Position numbers and translations under genes: made by a program | NCBI GenBank assembly: GCA_035327565.1 | Contig: DAOLDB010000013.1 | Location: 1 to 64,000 of the forward strand | DNA from: JABDLO01 sp035327565 | Lineage (GTDB): Bacteria > Bacteroidota > Bacteroidia > Chitinophagales > Saprospiraceae | DNA length: 64,000 nt | Direction of reading: 5' to 3' | Part shown: in pieces, positions 17,225-26,823 of the stretch | How the letters are laid out: every line of letters begins with the position of its first letter | How positions within the stretch are numbered: the first letter of the stretch is position 1 | The notes under the pieces: model-generated | What the model was told of the DNA's origin: nothing | What the model saw: the letters and a program-made list of their open reading frames with translations, nothing else | The model's database searches: none

Positions 17225-18389
17225 TTAACTGATCCAGTTCAATTATAAACAATTTCAATAATTCATTAACATGATTACTCCAAAGAAAGTTGGATGCCAC
17301 AAAAGTAAGCCCATTCCTTCGGATATGGTCATACAAATTCTCATCTTTTAGTAATCTTTCTATAGCTGCAGTAAATAATTCCGGTGTATCAGCAATCAAA
17401 ATATTTTTCTCGTGAGTACCCTTTACGGATTCATTGACAGCGGAAGTTGTAACACAGGGTATTCCCATTGCCATTGCTTCCAGAATTTTATTTTGAAGTC
17501 CGGTGCCATAAAAAACCGGAGCTACAAAAACTTTTAAAGAAGCATATGCATCCCTGATATCTTCCATCCATCCTTTTATATGGATTTGTTCGTTGGCCAG
17601 GAGTGTGAGTTGCTTTCCAGGTCTGGCCCCACTGATACAGACTTTCATATTATCACCAAGTAAAGGCACTATTTTTTCAATAATGTATTTTGCAGCTTCT
17701 ACATTGGGAAGATAACCCAGATTACCTACAAATCCGATATGATATTTCTTTTCACTTTCAATGGGTTTAAAAAAATGATGGTCTACCCCATTGGGAATAA
17801 TACTAAAAGATGCTTCGGGAGGTTTTCCTATCAGGCAAATATCTCTTTCAGAAATGAGTATATGGCGTTGAAACCATTCATAGGATTGCATTTCAAATAT
17901 TTTAATTCTCCTGGACTCCCATCGATAAAGCCAATGTAAGAGGAACCCTGCAATTTTTCCACGTAATTTCATTCCTTGACCAAAAGCATCCATATAGTCA
18001 ATCACTGATTTTCCGGAAAAGTTTTTACAATATAGTGCCACACGAAAGAGTTGACAATAGATCATATCCGGTTGGATGGAATGCACCCATTGGTCAATTG
18101 ACTTCTGTATTTTACGGTTATAATACCATCCCACCTGAAATGGAAGCCCTCTCATTGCGCCTGCTATTGCATTAAAAATCTGAGAAGGTCTTTTGATCTT
18201 TAATATCAATAAATCAGTAAGAAATGGATGTACCTTTTCAATATGGGAAGGTGACAACTTTTCATCTGTAATGACCACCAAATACAGTTTAACATGTTGA
18301 CTAAGAAGGCGGAGTTGATGGTACAGTCGCAATTTATCCCCTTTTTCCAGAGGAAATGGAAAGCGGGATGAGAATATTACGATCTTCAA
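17199..18389 (-). CDS. Glycosyltransferase family 4/1 (GT-B fold)
   Basis: A 396-residue cytosolic GT-B glycosyltransferase. The N-terminal half starts with I-F-S-S-R-F-P-F-P-L-E-K-G-D-K (residues 4-18), which resembles the exopolysaccharide/PEP-CTERM-type transferases. The C-terminal half has G-F-V-G-N-L-G-Y-L-P-N (about 231-241), K-G-W-M-E-D-I, and the donor-binding segment G-T-G-L-Q-N-K-I-L-E-A-M-A-M-G-I-P. It is the second of two related glycosyltransferases arranged head to tail (25-base gap) and overlaps ribBX at its 3' end. Donor and acceptor sugars are unknown. The pair probably serves surface polysaccharide or glycolipid synthesis (inference). Confidence 0.85.
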   Translation of the reverse strand: MKIVIFSSRFPFPLEKGDKLRLYHQLRLLSQHVKLYLVVITDEKLSPSHIEKVHPFLTDLLILKIKRPSQIFNAIAGAMRGLPFQVGWYYNRKIQKSIDQWVHSIQPDMIYCQLFRVALYCKNFSGKSVIDYMDAFGQGMKLRGKIAGFLLHWLYRWESRRIKIFEMQSYEWFQRHILISERDICLIGKPPEASFSIIPNGVDHHFFKPIESEKKYHIGFVGNLGYLPNVEAAKYIIEKIVPLLGDNMKVCISGARPGKQLTLLANEQIHIKGWMEDIRDAYASLKVFVAPVFYGTGLQNKILEAMAMGIPCVTTSAVNESVKGTHEKNILIADTPELFTAAIERLLKDENLYDHIRRNGLTFVASNFLWSNHVNELLKLFIIELDQLNGNDSNQN

Positions 18390-18414
18390 AGTCTAATGGA
18401 ATTAAAAATACAAT

Positions 18415-19653
18415 CTATGAGTGGTTTGGGGTCACCTGGTAGTTGCCTTCAAGCATTCTTTGGTAGATATCCTTCAGTTCCATTGCGTTCTGTATGGCAT
18501 CATAATTTTTAATTATGAATTTCTTTGCTTTCTTTCCTATCTTTTCTCTGAGTTCCAGATTTTGCTTGAGAGACTCCAGTGCATGAATAAAATCCAATGG
18601 ACTATCCGCTATAATGACTTCTCTTCCATCCTTTGCTTCTATACCTTCCATTCCTAATTGGGTACTGATCACCGGGATCCCCAAAGCCATTCCTTCCAGA
18701 ATTTTCACCCTGGTACCACTACCGGAAAATAATGGCACTATCATAACATCTGATTTGAACATAAACTTTTTTGCATCATCGATTTCTCCATGAATAATAA
18801 TGGATGGATCCAATGAAGAAAATGCATCGCATTCCATATTTCTTCCGGCAATGTGCAACCTGGATTCAGAATTTCTTTCGATGAAGTGAGGCCACACTTT
18901 TGCAAGGAACCATTCTAATCCTTCCATATTCGGAAGCCAATCCATAGCGCCAATAAAGCAAACATTAAAACATTGACCTTCTTTGCTATCAATTTGTTGG
19001 TAGTGATCCAATTTTAGACCAATTGGTGAATTTACAGCCCCATTCAGATAACCCAGATTTTTGAATCGCTTTAAATCTCTCTGACTTACACTGATCAACA
19101 AATCATAATCATTGAGGTGAAACAATTCGTATTTTTTCAGTTTGCGGGTCAAATGTTCCAAATAAAACTTTTTAAATGAAATCCCTTCGTTTGAGGTATA
19201 TCTTTCCCAGATTTCATGTTCAATATTATGCGCTCTCATGCAAATCTTTGCTGAAGAATATTTCCTGATAACAGGTATATAGGGTGTAAGATAAAGTGTC
19301 TCAAGTTGGACAATATCAAACAGGTTCTTCTTTAGAATTTCTATGAGTGCTTCTTCGTACTCTTTACTAATAAATCGGGTAATATGGTACGGATCCAGAC
19401 TAAACAAATTCTTCAATGCATCAAGAAAATGAATTCGGTTATCGATATACACACATTGAACCTCCTTGTAATGCTTTAAATGTTGCCGCGCTAAATCTTT
19501 ATCCGTATAATGTTTGATGGTATTCATCGAAAGCAAAGACATCTCACACCCCAGTTCCTTCAATGCCTTACTTAAATTATAAATAGCTATAGATTCACCA
19601 TCCTTTAACGGATAAGGCAATTTTTTTGTTAGTTGTAAAATTCTTAATGCCAA
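18415..19653 (-). CDS. Glycosyltransferase family 4/1 (GT-B fold)
   Basis: A 412-residue relative of the next gene in the operon. The N-terminus L-T-K-K-L-P-Y-P-L-K-D-G-E-S-I-A (residues 8-23) parallels the start of the neighbour. The middle has C-F-I-G-A-M-D-W-L-P-N-M-E-G (about 232-245), and the donor site is G-S-G-T-R-V-K-I-L-E-G-M-A-L-G-I-P. The two proteins share layout but are clearly diverged, so they likely add different sugars or act on different acceptors. It is the first gene of the four-gene minus-strand run (this gene, second glycosyltransferase, ribBX, ABC ATPase). No promoter of the TAnnTTTG type is seen just upstream. Confidence 0.85.
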   Translation of the reverse strand: MALRILQLTKKLPYPLKDGESIAIYNLSKALKELGCEMSLLSMNTIKHYTDKDLARQHLKHYKEVQCVYIDNRIHFLDALKNLFSLDPYHITRFISKEYEEALIEILKKNLFDIVQLETLYLTPYIPVIRKYSSAKICMRAHNIEHEIWERYTSNEGISFKKFYLEHLTRKLKKYELFHLNDYDLLISVSQRDLKRFKNLGYLNGAVNSPIGLKLDHYQQIDSKEGQCFNVCFIGAMDWLPNMEGLEWFLAKVWPHFIERNSESRLHIAGRNMECDAFSSLDPSIIIHGEIDDAKKFMFKSDVMIVPLFSGSGTRVKILEGMALGIPVISTQLGMEGIEAKDGREVIIADSPLDFIHALESLKQNLELREKIGKKAKKFIIKNYDAIQNAMELKDIYQRMLEGNYQVTPNHS

Positions 19654-19826
19654 TGTATTAAAAATAAAGGCTAATTGTTATAAGTAGAGCGCATTTAAGG
19701 CCATTATACGAAGTCAGGCACAAATATACTCTAAACTTTTTGAATGAGATGTTCTGCAAATGTTTTCTTCATAAAGAGTTCCCTATACTCTTTTCCAGTA
19801 CCTTATGCTCAGTCTCAAGTCCTTTT

Positions 19827-21446
19827 TTATGCGCTTTCTCCGGAAGGAAACCATCTTTTAATTTTACCCATTAAATCGAATTTAACATCTCTTAGAGCCA
19901 TTAAAGTAAAACTGATGGCAATCGGTGTCAAAATTACTACAGGTATCCAGGCAGCCAAGATAGCAGAAATAGTATTTCTTCTGATCAGTTTTTCGCCCAT
20001 TATAGAACTGATAATAAACATAACATAAAAAATGATGGCAATAAGAAGCGGATATCCATATCCACCCTTGCGAATGATACTTCCCAACGGCGCACCAATG
20101 AAAAGAAATACAATGCACATGACTGCCCAACTAAACATTTGATGTAAACGGATCCGATAAAACTCCTGTTGGTGATTCCAGGTTATGATTTGATTTTTAG
20201 TATTTGAATAGGTTGCATTGAAAGAATTTGAATCTCTCATAGCTTCATCCAATAAGTCAATTTTTTTATCATCAGGTACCAACTCTATGAATGATGCAAC
20301 TTTTTGATTGTCGGACAATTCTTTTAATTCCAATGTGTATGCATTTTTTATAGAGACCACCTCAGCAAGCAATTGAGGAAAGTCTCTTTGAGATATCTTA
20401 CTTTCCATACGCTGCAGTGCTCGGATGGATACAGGAACTTCACTACTCGGATTTTCTGTCTGGAACTCTTTTATTTCTTGCTCTGTAAACTCTTCGGATG
20501 GTGCATCAATAACATGTGGAACAGGGGGCTTGGGTATTTTCAACATTCCACCGTAGTCATATGCTATGGAGGCAATTCGTTCTTGTCTTGCTCTTTCAAG
20601 TGAATCAATTGAATAAAGTAACTGTGCTCTTGAAAGCATGTCGTGCTTATTCCTGCTCGTTACGCTGTTGTCTTTTAAAGCGAAATCCGACATATCAAAA
20701 ACCTTAATAAACGAATTAAAATGTGTTCGCATGAGAGGAGCATTGGCATTTCTGGTTTGACCCGGATTATCTTTCATCTCTCTAAATTGATAACCATCCG
20801 ACAATTCCATTACAAACGTATTGTCAGAGGTGCTATACATCTCTCCTTCTTTGGCTGTGATTACACTCACTAATCGTTTATCAATATCTGTATGGTCGTA
20901 AATCACTACATCTTTTATCGTTCGCCCGTCGCGGTCTTTTTCTCCCACCCTGATCACATAATCTCTGAAATCTTTGTTGAAAATTCCCTGTTCAATTGTT
21001 AAGGATGGTTTTTGCTTCCGAATGCTCAAAAACAATTGATAAAACTTATAATTTGCTCTGGGTTTCAAATAATTGGAGGCAACATATGAAAAGCCTGCTG
21101 TAAGGATAGATATAATAATCGCAGCTTTCATGATCCGTATCAAAGAAATACCCGCCGATTTCATACTGGAAAGTTCATACCTTTCCGACAGATTCCCAAA
21201 AACCATTATGGAAGAAATGAGAATAGTCAAAGGTATAGCCATAGGAATGATGGTAAGAGCAAAATAGAAAACCAGTTCAATCAAGGTCGTGAATGGAATC
21301 CCTTTACCTAAGATATCATCGATGTATTTCCACATAAATTGCATGACCAATACGAATTCAGCAACAAAGAATGACATTATATAAGGTGCCCAAAAACTTT
21401 GGACAATGAGCTTATCAATCTTTTTAATGGATAAATTCCAGTTCAT
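19827..21446 (-). CDS. LptF/LptG-family lipopolysaccharide export permease
   Basis: A 539-residue inner-membrane protein of the YjgP/YjgQ (LptF/LptG) family, which works with the LptB ATPase to move lipopolysaccharide out of the inner membrane. Three hydrophobic helices lie in the first ~115 residues and three in the last ~110, with the periplasmic beta-jellyroll between. The first helix region I-D-K-L-I-V-Q-S-F-W-A-P-Y is the usual opening. Compared with the ~360-residue E. coli proteins there is a long, charged, helical insertion at about 270-400. It could be LptF or LptG; Bacteroidota often carry such long versions. It is transcribed separately from the glycosyltransferases, 173 bases downstream. 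Confidence 0.87.
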   Translation of the reverse strand: MNWNLSIKKIDKLIVQSFWAPYIMSFFVAEFVLVMQFMWKYIDDILGKGIPFTTLIELVFYFALTIIPMAIPLTILISSIMVFGNLSERYELSSMKSAGISLIRIMKAAIIISILTAGFSYVASNYLKPRANYKFYQLFLSIRKQKPSLTIEQGIFNKDFRDYVIRVGEKDRDGRTIKDVVIYDHTDIDKRLVSVITAKEGEMYSTSDNTFVMELSDGYQFREMKDNPGQTRNANAPLMRTHFNSFIKVFDMSDFALKDNSVTSRNKHDMLSRAQLLYSIDSLERARQERIASIAYDYGGMLKIPKPPVPHVIDAPSEEFTEQEIKEFQTENPSSEVPVSIRALQRMESKISQRDFPQLLAEVVSIKNAYTLELKELSDNQKVASFIELVPDDKKIDLLDEAMRDSNSFNATYSNTKNQIITWNHQQEFYRIRLHQMFSWAVMCIVFLFIGAPLGSIIRKGGYGYPLLIAIIFYVMFIISSIMGEKLIRRNTISAILAAWIPVVILTPIAISFTLMALRDVKFDLMGKIKRWFPSGESA

Positions 21447-21687
21447 ATTCTCTTGAACGAATAAATTAAAAAATTCGCTTGATCAGGTTTGGTGAATATA
21501 CAAACACAACGCATATTAAATCAATTCGCAAAACAATGAAAGTGTCAAAGTAAATATCTTTATGGAATTAACATTTAGTCCATTTAATAACTAAAAATAT
21601 ATTCCTTACCACAAAAATAGCCGGTTTGCATGATTGCACATGAGATTTTCCATATTTTAGCCAATTCAACAACTGACCATTCGAATC

Positions 21688-23415
21688 ATGATGAAAAAAA
21701 GTGTTTGCACATTATCTTGCAGTAATATTTTAAGTCTCCTTTTTATTTTCTCTTTATTTTCATGTGTTGATAAGAATGGTGCAGAACTCATCATTATCAA
21801 TGGAAAGATATATACGGTTAGTAATGGGTATGCGGAGGGTGATGCTTTGGTTATACGTGACGGAAAAATTGATTTGATCACGGACTCAAGGGAGATCGAA
21901 AAATATTCAGGAAAGAAGACAGAGGTGATTGATGCAGGAGAAAATTTTATTATGCCTGGTTTTATAGAAGGGCATGGCCATTTTTCTGGTTTAGGTTATA
22001 GTTTACTCAATCTCAATTTCATAAACTCAAGAAGTTGGGAAGAGATTGTTTCGATGGTCGAAGAAAAGGTGAAGACAGCACAACCCGGAGAATGGATTAT
22101 TGGCCGGGGATGGCACCAGGAGAAATGGGATTCAGTACCCTTTAATAATGTATTAGGGTACCCATTCCATAAGGAATTGAGTCAGGTATCCCCAAACAAT
22201 CCGGTGGTTTTACGCCACGCCAGTGGACATTCACTATTTGCCAACAAAAAAGCCATGGATGAAGCAGGTGTCAACATAGAAACCCCAAATCCACCTGGAG
22301 GCGAAGTGGTTAGATCTGCTGATGGAGAGGCCATTGGAGTATTTGAAGAAAGAGCAATGCGCATTGTCAATGAAGCTTTATTCGAATATCAAAATGGATT
22401 AAGTCAGGAAGAACGCTTACAGGAATGGTATAAGGCCATCGAATTAGCACAGGAAGAATGCCTTAAAAAAGGAGTTACTTCTTTCCAGGATGCTGGCTCC
22501 AGTTTTGAAGAATTGGAAAGATATCATAAATTGGCAAAGGATAAAAAATTAAACATACGATTGTGGGTGATGGCAAGACATAACTCAGCCACCCTCGAAG
22601 GTAATGTAGGTCAACACCGAATAATCGGTGCAGGTGACAATTTCTACACATGCCGGTCTATTAAATCCGAGGTCGATGGCGCTTTAGGTGCTTTTGGCGC
22701 CTGGCTCATAGAGCCCTACACCGATAAGCCCGATTTCCATGGTCAAAATACTACTGATATCTACGAAGTGAAAAAAATTGCTGACATAGCGATGGCCAAT
22801 GAAATGCAATTATGTGTTCATGCTATCGGTGACAGAGCCAATAAGGTGGTCGTAGACATTTTTGAGGGAACCATCGGACAAACTGCTAACAAGGATCACA
22901 GATGGAGAATTGAACACGCTCAACATCTCGACACATCAGATATCCCGCGTTTTAAGGAATTGAACATCATAGCTTCCATGCAGGGTATTCATTGCACTAG
23001 TGATGCACCGTTTGTAGAAAAACGTCTGGGCAAAGCCAGGGCTCAGTTCGGCTCTTATCCGTGGAGAACCCTATTGGACCATGGTGTAATTATAGCCAAT
23101 GGAACGGATGCTCCGGTGGAAGATGTAGATCCCATCCCCAGTTTTTATGCATCTGTAACACGAAAAAGATTGGATACCGGATATGCATTCTATCCTGAAC
23201 AATCGATGTCGCGCGAAGAAGCGATTTATTCATATACCTTGGGGAATGCATTTGCTGCTTTTGAAGAGAATGTAAAAGGAAGCATTGAAGTAGGCAAAGT
23301 TGCAGATTTAATCATCTTATCCAATGATCTGATCCGATGCTCAGATGAAGAAATTCCTGAAACAAGTATTTTATATACTATAGTCAATGGAAAGGTGAAA
23401 TTCAAAAAAAAATAA
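21688..23415 (+). CDS. YtcJ-type amidohydrolase lipoprotein
   Basis: A 575-residue metal-dependent amidohydrolase of the amidohydrolase-3/YtcJ group. The N-terminus is a lipoprotein-like signal ending in L-F-S-C (Cys about 27), so it is probably exported and lipid-anchored. The catalytic parts are P-G-F-I-E-G-H-G-H (about 90-98), the carbamylated-Lys/Glu region around S-E-V-D-G-A-L-G, H-A-I-G-D-R-A-N (about 377-384), I-E-H-A-Q-H (about 407-412) and N-G-T-D-A-P-V-E (about 471-478). A beta-sandwich domain at both ends carries I-I-N-G-K-I-Y-T and V-A-D-L-I-I-L. The substrate is unknown; relatives hydrolyse cyclic amides or N-acyl compounds. It has no operon partner. Confidence 0.87.
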   Translation: MMKKSVCTLSCSNILSLLFIFSLFSCVDKNGAELIIINGKIYTVSNGYAEGDALVIRDGKIDLITDSREIEKYSGKKTEVIDAGENFIMPGFIEGHGHFSGLGYSLLNLNFINSRSWEEIVSMVEEKVKTAQPGEWIIGRGWHQEKWDSVPFNNVLGYPFHKELSQVSPNNPVVLRHASGHSLFANKKAMDEAGVNIETPNPPGGEVVRSADGEAIGVFEERAMRIVNEALFEYQNGLSQEERLQEWYKAIELAQEECLKKGVTSFQDAGSSFEELERYHKLAKDKKLNIRLWVMARHNSATLEGNVGQHRIIGAGDNFYTCRSIKSEVDGALGAFGAWLIEPYTDKPDFHGQNTTDIYEVKKIADIAMANEMQLCVHAIGDRANKVVVDIFEGTIGQTANKDHRWRIEHAQHLDTSDIPRFKELNIIASMQGIHCTSDAPFVEKRLGKARAQFGSYPWRTLLDHGVIIANGTDAPVEDVDPIPSFYASVTRKRLDTGYAFYPEQSMSREEAIYSYTLGNAFAAFEENVKGSIEVGKVADLIILSNDLIRCSDEEIPETSILYTIVNGKVKFKKK

Positions 23416-23913
23416 AATCAGATTAATTTTTCAGCATTTGCTTTTGCAAAGTTGAATTAAAGAAGGACATTCTGGCTTGATATGATAATTCTGGATTTTT
23501 GTCATTTTCCTATCCCTGTCTTCAGAATCTTTATGTTTTAAGGTTTTCCATTTTGCTTATGAGAAATCAAAGTGAGAGTAACCAAAGTTTGAATTAACCC
23601 GGATTTAACAATACAACTTCGTGTTGAGGGGACAAAAAGCAATTTTGCCCTATGGATATCATCCTGCGGATTAAATAAGTGATTTTGTAAAAGAGCGCTA
23701 GTAAACAATACGGTGATTGAACAAAATCAATCTAAACTACTTATATTACCTCCATTTAAAGTCGCAATAGATTTACAATTGCTTAATCCGGGTTTAATAC
23801 TTTTGAATGAAAATTTTAAGATTTCCTTACCATTTAAAGTAATTAAATGGCGTTCCTTCTATTGTGACAATAGAATTATTTGCAACTAAAACATTGAATA
23901 ATATTAAGCTGGC
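23416..23913. other. Intergenic stretch with a pair of inverted repeats
   Basis: 498 bases between the YtcJ-like and Kelch genes without a coding frame I can support. An inverted-repeat pair (23593-23608 and 23783-23798) bounds about 206 bases. A bulged hairpin with AGGGGACAAAA/TTTTGCCCT arms lies inside (about 23616-23643). It may be a relic of a small mobile element. Confidence 0.4.
23593..23798. repeat. Inverted-repeat-bounded 206-base stretch, MITE-like or relic
   Basis: AACCCGGATT (23596-23605) and AATCCGGGTT (23785-23794) are exact reverse complements. With one inserted base the match extends to about 16 bases at 23593-23608 and 23783-23798, and more loosely outward. The interior has no open frame. 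No target-site duplication is obvious. Confidence 0.35.
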
Positions 23914-25095
23914 ATGAATCCTATCTTCATAACCCTTTTTATTTTTATTTTAAGCTGTGCTCAGACAAGCAGGGAAAATAATAACCACAAAGTCCAAAAT
24001 CAATCGACCCCTCCGAAAGCTCAGGTTGAATCAGATCAAGTAACAATTGTGGATAGCATTATCAGGATTCATCATAAGTTGGTGCAGATAGTTAGCTTGA
24101 ATACTGCCCGTGCAGTCCACACAACAACATTACTGCACAATGGTAAAATCCTGATTTGTGGTGGATTTGCAGGGAACAACAACTATATTTCCAGCGTAGA
24201 AATTTATGACCCTATTTTGAATACATTCAGAACGGCAGGAAATATGTCCGTTCCACGTATAAGTCATTCCGCTACTTTACTACCCGATGGTAAGGTATTG
24301 ATAGCGGGAGGGTATGATGGGACATACCTTTCTTCCACAGAGATCTTTGATCCTCTCACCGAAACTTTTAGTCCAGGAACAGAATTGAATTCACCTCGTA
24401 TGGGACACACTGCAACACTGCTCAAAAATGGTAAGATTTTATTTGCCGGTGGTGTCGGAACAGGATGGACTTTTTTAAAATCAGCTGAATTATATGACAT
24501 AGATGCAAAATCGTTTTCTCATACCGATTCCATGTTTTCAGAAAGGGAAGCCCATACAGCGACACTTTTAAAAGATGGAACGGTTCTCATTTCAGGAGGC
24601 CATGTAGGAAGAAGAGCAAACATTAAAATAAATACAAGTGCAGAAATTTACGATCCCGTTTCCCAACAATTTGTTGAAATAAGCCATATGAACGTAAAGC
24701 GACATAAACATGATGCCGTTTTACTGAAAGATGGAAAAGTATTAATCACCGGTGGTGCTGATGAGACAGATTACGATGGGATTTACAAAAGCGCTGAAAT
24801 ATACCACCCTGATTTGCGATCTTTTACTAATATAAGTAATATGTGTTATCCTCGTTTTAAACACAATGGTTCATCTGTTCTATTGCTTGATGGTAATGTA
24901 CTTCTTACCGGCGGAAATAACCATGGTGAAATTTATAATATTGCTAACAATTCCTTTGAAATGATTGATGGAAATATGAAAAGTAAACACTATTTCTCAA
25001 GTGCAATACTTATGCAAAATGGAGATGTGTTAATCACTGGTGGCTATGATGAAAGAACAAGACCAATGAATAATGCATGGATTTATAGGCACTAA
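23914..25095 (+). CDS. Kelch-repeat lipoprotein
   Basis: A 393-residue exported protein. The signal ends in F-I-L-S-C (Cys about 15), a lipobox, so it is probably anchored in an outer or inner membrane leaflet. From about residue 65 it consists of some seven Kelch motifs of ~48 residues, each with H-(S/T)-A-T-L-L-x-(D/N)-G-K-(V/I)-L-(I/F)-x-G-G and a later E-I-Y-D-P. The last repeat is shortened, as expected when the propeller is closed by strands from both ends. Such a beta-propeller binds ligands or partners. There is no attached catalytic domain, so the role is unknown. Confidence 0.85.
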   Translation: MNPIFITLFIFILSCAQTSRENNNHKVQNQSTPPKAQVESDQVTIVDSIIRIHHKLVQIVSLNTARAVHTTTLLHNGKILICGGFAGNNNYISSVEIYDPILNTFRTAGNMSVPRISHSATLLPDGKVLIAGGYDGTYLSSTEIFDPLTETFSPGTELNSPRMGHTATLLKNGKILFAGGVGTGWTFLKSAELYDIDAKSFSHTDSMFSEREAHTATLLKDGTVLISGGHVGRRANIKINTSAEIYDPVSQQFVEISHMNVKRHKHDAVLLKDGKVLITGGADETDYDGIYKSAEIYHPDLRSFTNISNMCYPRFKHNGSSVLLLDGNVLLTGGNNHGEIYNIANNSFEMIDGNMKSKHYFSSAILMQNGDVLITGGYDERTRPMNNAWIYRH

Positions 25096-25371
25096 ATGAA
25101 ATTCAAACATTCAAAACAGTTCCTCCTGATTGACACAATAAAAGCCTAATACCTTGGGAATTTGACCTGAGTCTTGTATTCCTACTTTGATTCCCATTAA
25201 AATTTTTTTATATAATAACTTCCAAAAACTAACATCAGTGGCGGATTCAATATAAGAGAACATTTTTTTTAAACTTCAAAGACTTCTACCCTATTCGGCA
25301 TTTGTCTCTCTACCTCTCCATTCTTAGTCGTTTGATCAATATAGGAGAAGAAGCCCTCTTACGTAACAAAA

Positions 25372-26823
25372 TCAGTTGGTTCTCCAGAAATAGGGTGTAA
25401 ATAATACCAAAATAGTAAATAACTCCAGTCTGCCAATGAGCATTAAAAAGCTAAGCACCCATTTTGCTGCAGTAGGGATGTAAAAATAATTGTAATCCGG
25501 CCCCACACTACCGATCGCAGGACCTACATTTCCCAAAGTTGATGCCGCAGCACCCACTGCAGAAACAAAATCCATCCCTAAAATAGTAATGGTTAAACTT
25601 CCGGCAATAAAAAAGAATAAATATACAAGCAAGAATACAAGGATATGGGTCAAAATTCTGGGAGCAACTATATTTCCACTCAGTTTAATACGAATAATTG
25701 CCCTGGGGTGTAATATCCTTTTAAATTCGAGAATTGTATTTTTTAAAAAAATTAAATGCCTGATGAGCTTAATTCCTCCCGTTGTAGACCCGGCACAACC
25801 CCCTGAAAAAAACAAAACAAAAAAGAGGAATGTAATTCCATTGGACCATGCCGTATAATCGGCGATCACAAATCCACTGCTGGTTAATATTGAAACGATT
25901 TGAAACAAACTGTCTCTGAATGTGTCTTCTAAAGGTTCACGGGTGAGATAAAGAATTTGAATCCACACTATAATAGTCAAACTGACAATCAAAATCAGAT
26001 AAAAAACAAATTCCGGACTTCCAAAAACCTTGCGCCATTTGCCAGTCAACCCGTGATAAATGACTGTATAATTAGTACCTGAAAGAAACATAAAGAAGAC
26101 AATAGTATATTGAATATGACTTCCAAAAGCTGCTATGCTGTCATTTCTGGTAGAAAATCCACCTGTAGCCATTACTGTAAAGGCGTGATTCAGACTTTCA
26201 AAAGCTGACATACCTTCCAGCATCAAAATGATAAAAAGCAGAAAAGTAAAACCCACGTAAATCATCCATAGAAGCTTAGCCGTCTCCTTTATTCTTGGAT
26301 GTATTTTATCGGAAGTTGGTCCTGGCACTTCAGCAGTAAATAATTCTATCCCCCCAATTCCCAACAATGGAAAAATGGCCACGGTGAGAACAATGATTCC
26401 CATTCCTCCAATCCACTGACTCAGGCTTCTCCAAAGCAACACTCCCTCGGGCAAGGATTCTATATCTATAAAAATAGTAGCCCCGGTAGTTGTCAACCCT
26501 GATACTGACTCGAATAGAGAATCTGTAAATGAATAGGTGACTCCGGAAAATTCATAGGGCAATGCACCAAAGATAATCATCGCTAACCAACCTAAGGCTA
26601 CAATAAGATAGCCTTCTCTTTTATTTACCTGAGCATTTGACTTAAACTTGTACATCCAGCTGATGATACCAAATATCATTGTAATACAACCGGCCGTAAA
26701 TAAAGCTCCTCCATCACCGGAATGAAAATATATAGAAAACGGAATACAGCAAAACATCAGCATACCTACTACAATCAGCAGTACCCCAACAACATTGGAT
26801 ATTGGTTGTAAATTGATATTCAT
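25372..26823 (-). CDS. trkH: TrkH-family potassium uptake channel subunit
   Basis: A 483-residue integral membrane protein forming the K+-conducting pore of the Trk system. It has about ten to twelve hydrophobic segments. The four pore-loop repeats show selectivity-filter glycines, for example S-G-L-T-T-T-G-A-T (about 108-116), M-A-T-G-G-F-S-T-R (about 219-227), L-T-S-S-G-F (about 312-317) and L-G-N-V-G-P-A (about 432-438). The gene starts inside the last codons of trkA (4-base overlap), so the two are translated from one mRNA and the products form one complex. Length and layout are normal. Confidence 0.93.
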   Translation of the reverse strand: MNINLQPISNVVGVLLIVVGMLMFCCIPFSIYFHSGDGGALFTAGCITMIFGIISWMYKFKSNAQVNKREGYLIVALGWLAMIIFGALPYEFSGVTYSFTDSLFESVSGLTTTGATIFIDIESLPEGVLLWRSLSQWIGGMGIIVLTVAIFPLLGIGGIELFTAEVPGPTSDKIHPRIKETAKLLWMIYVGFTFLLFIILMLEGMSAFESLNHAFTVMATGGFSTRNDSIAAFGSHIQYTIVFFMFLSGTNYTVIYHGLTGKWRKVFGSPEFVFYLILIVSLTIIVWIQILYLTREPLEDTFRDSLFQIVSILTSSGFVIADYTAWSNGITFLFFVLFFSGGCAGSTTGGIKLIRHLIFLKNTILEFKRILHPRAIIRIKLSGNIVAPRILTHILVFLLVYLFFFIAGSLTITILGMDFVSAVGAAASTLGNVGPAIGSVGPDYNYFYIPTAAKWVLSFLMLIGRLELFTILVLFTPYFWRTN

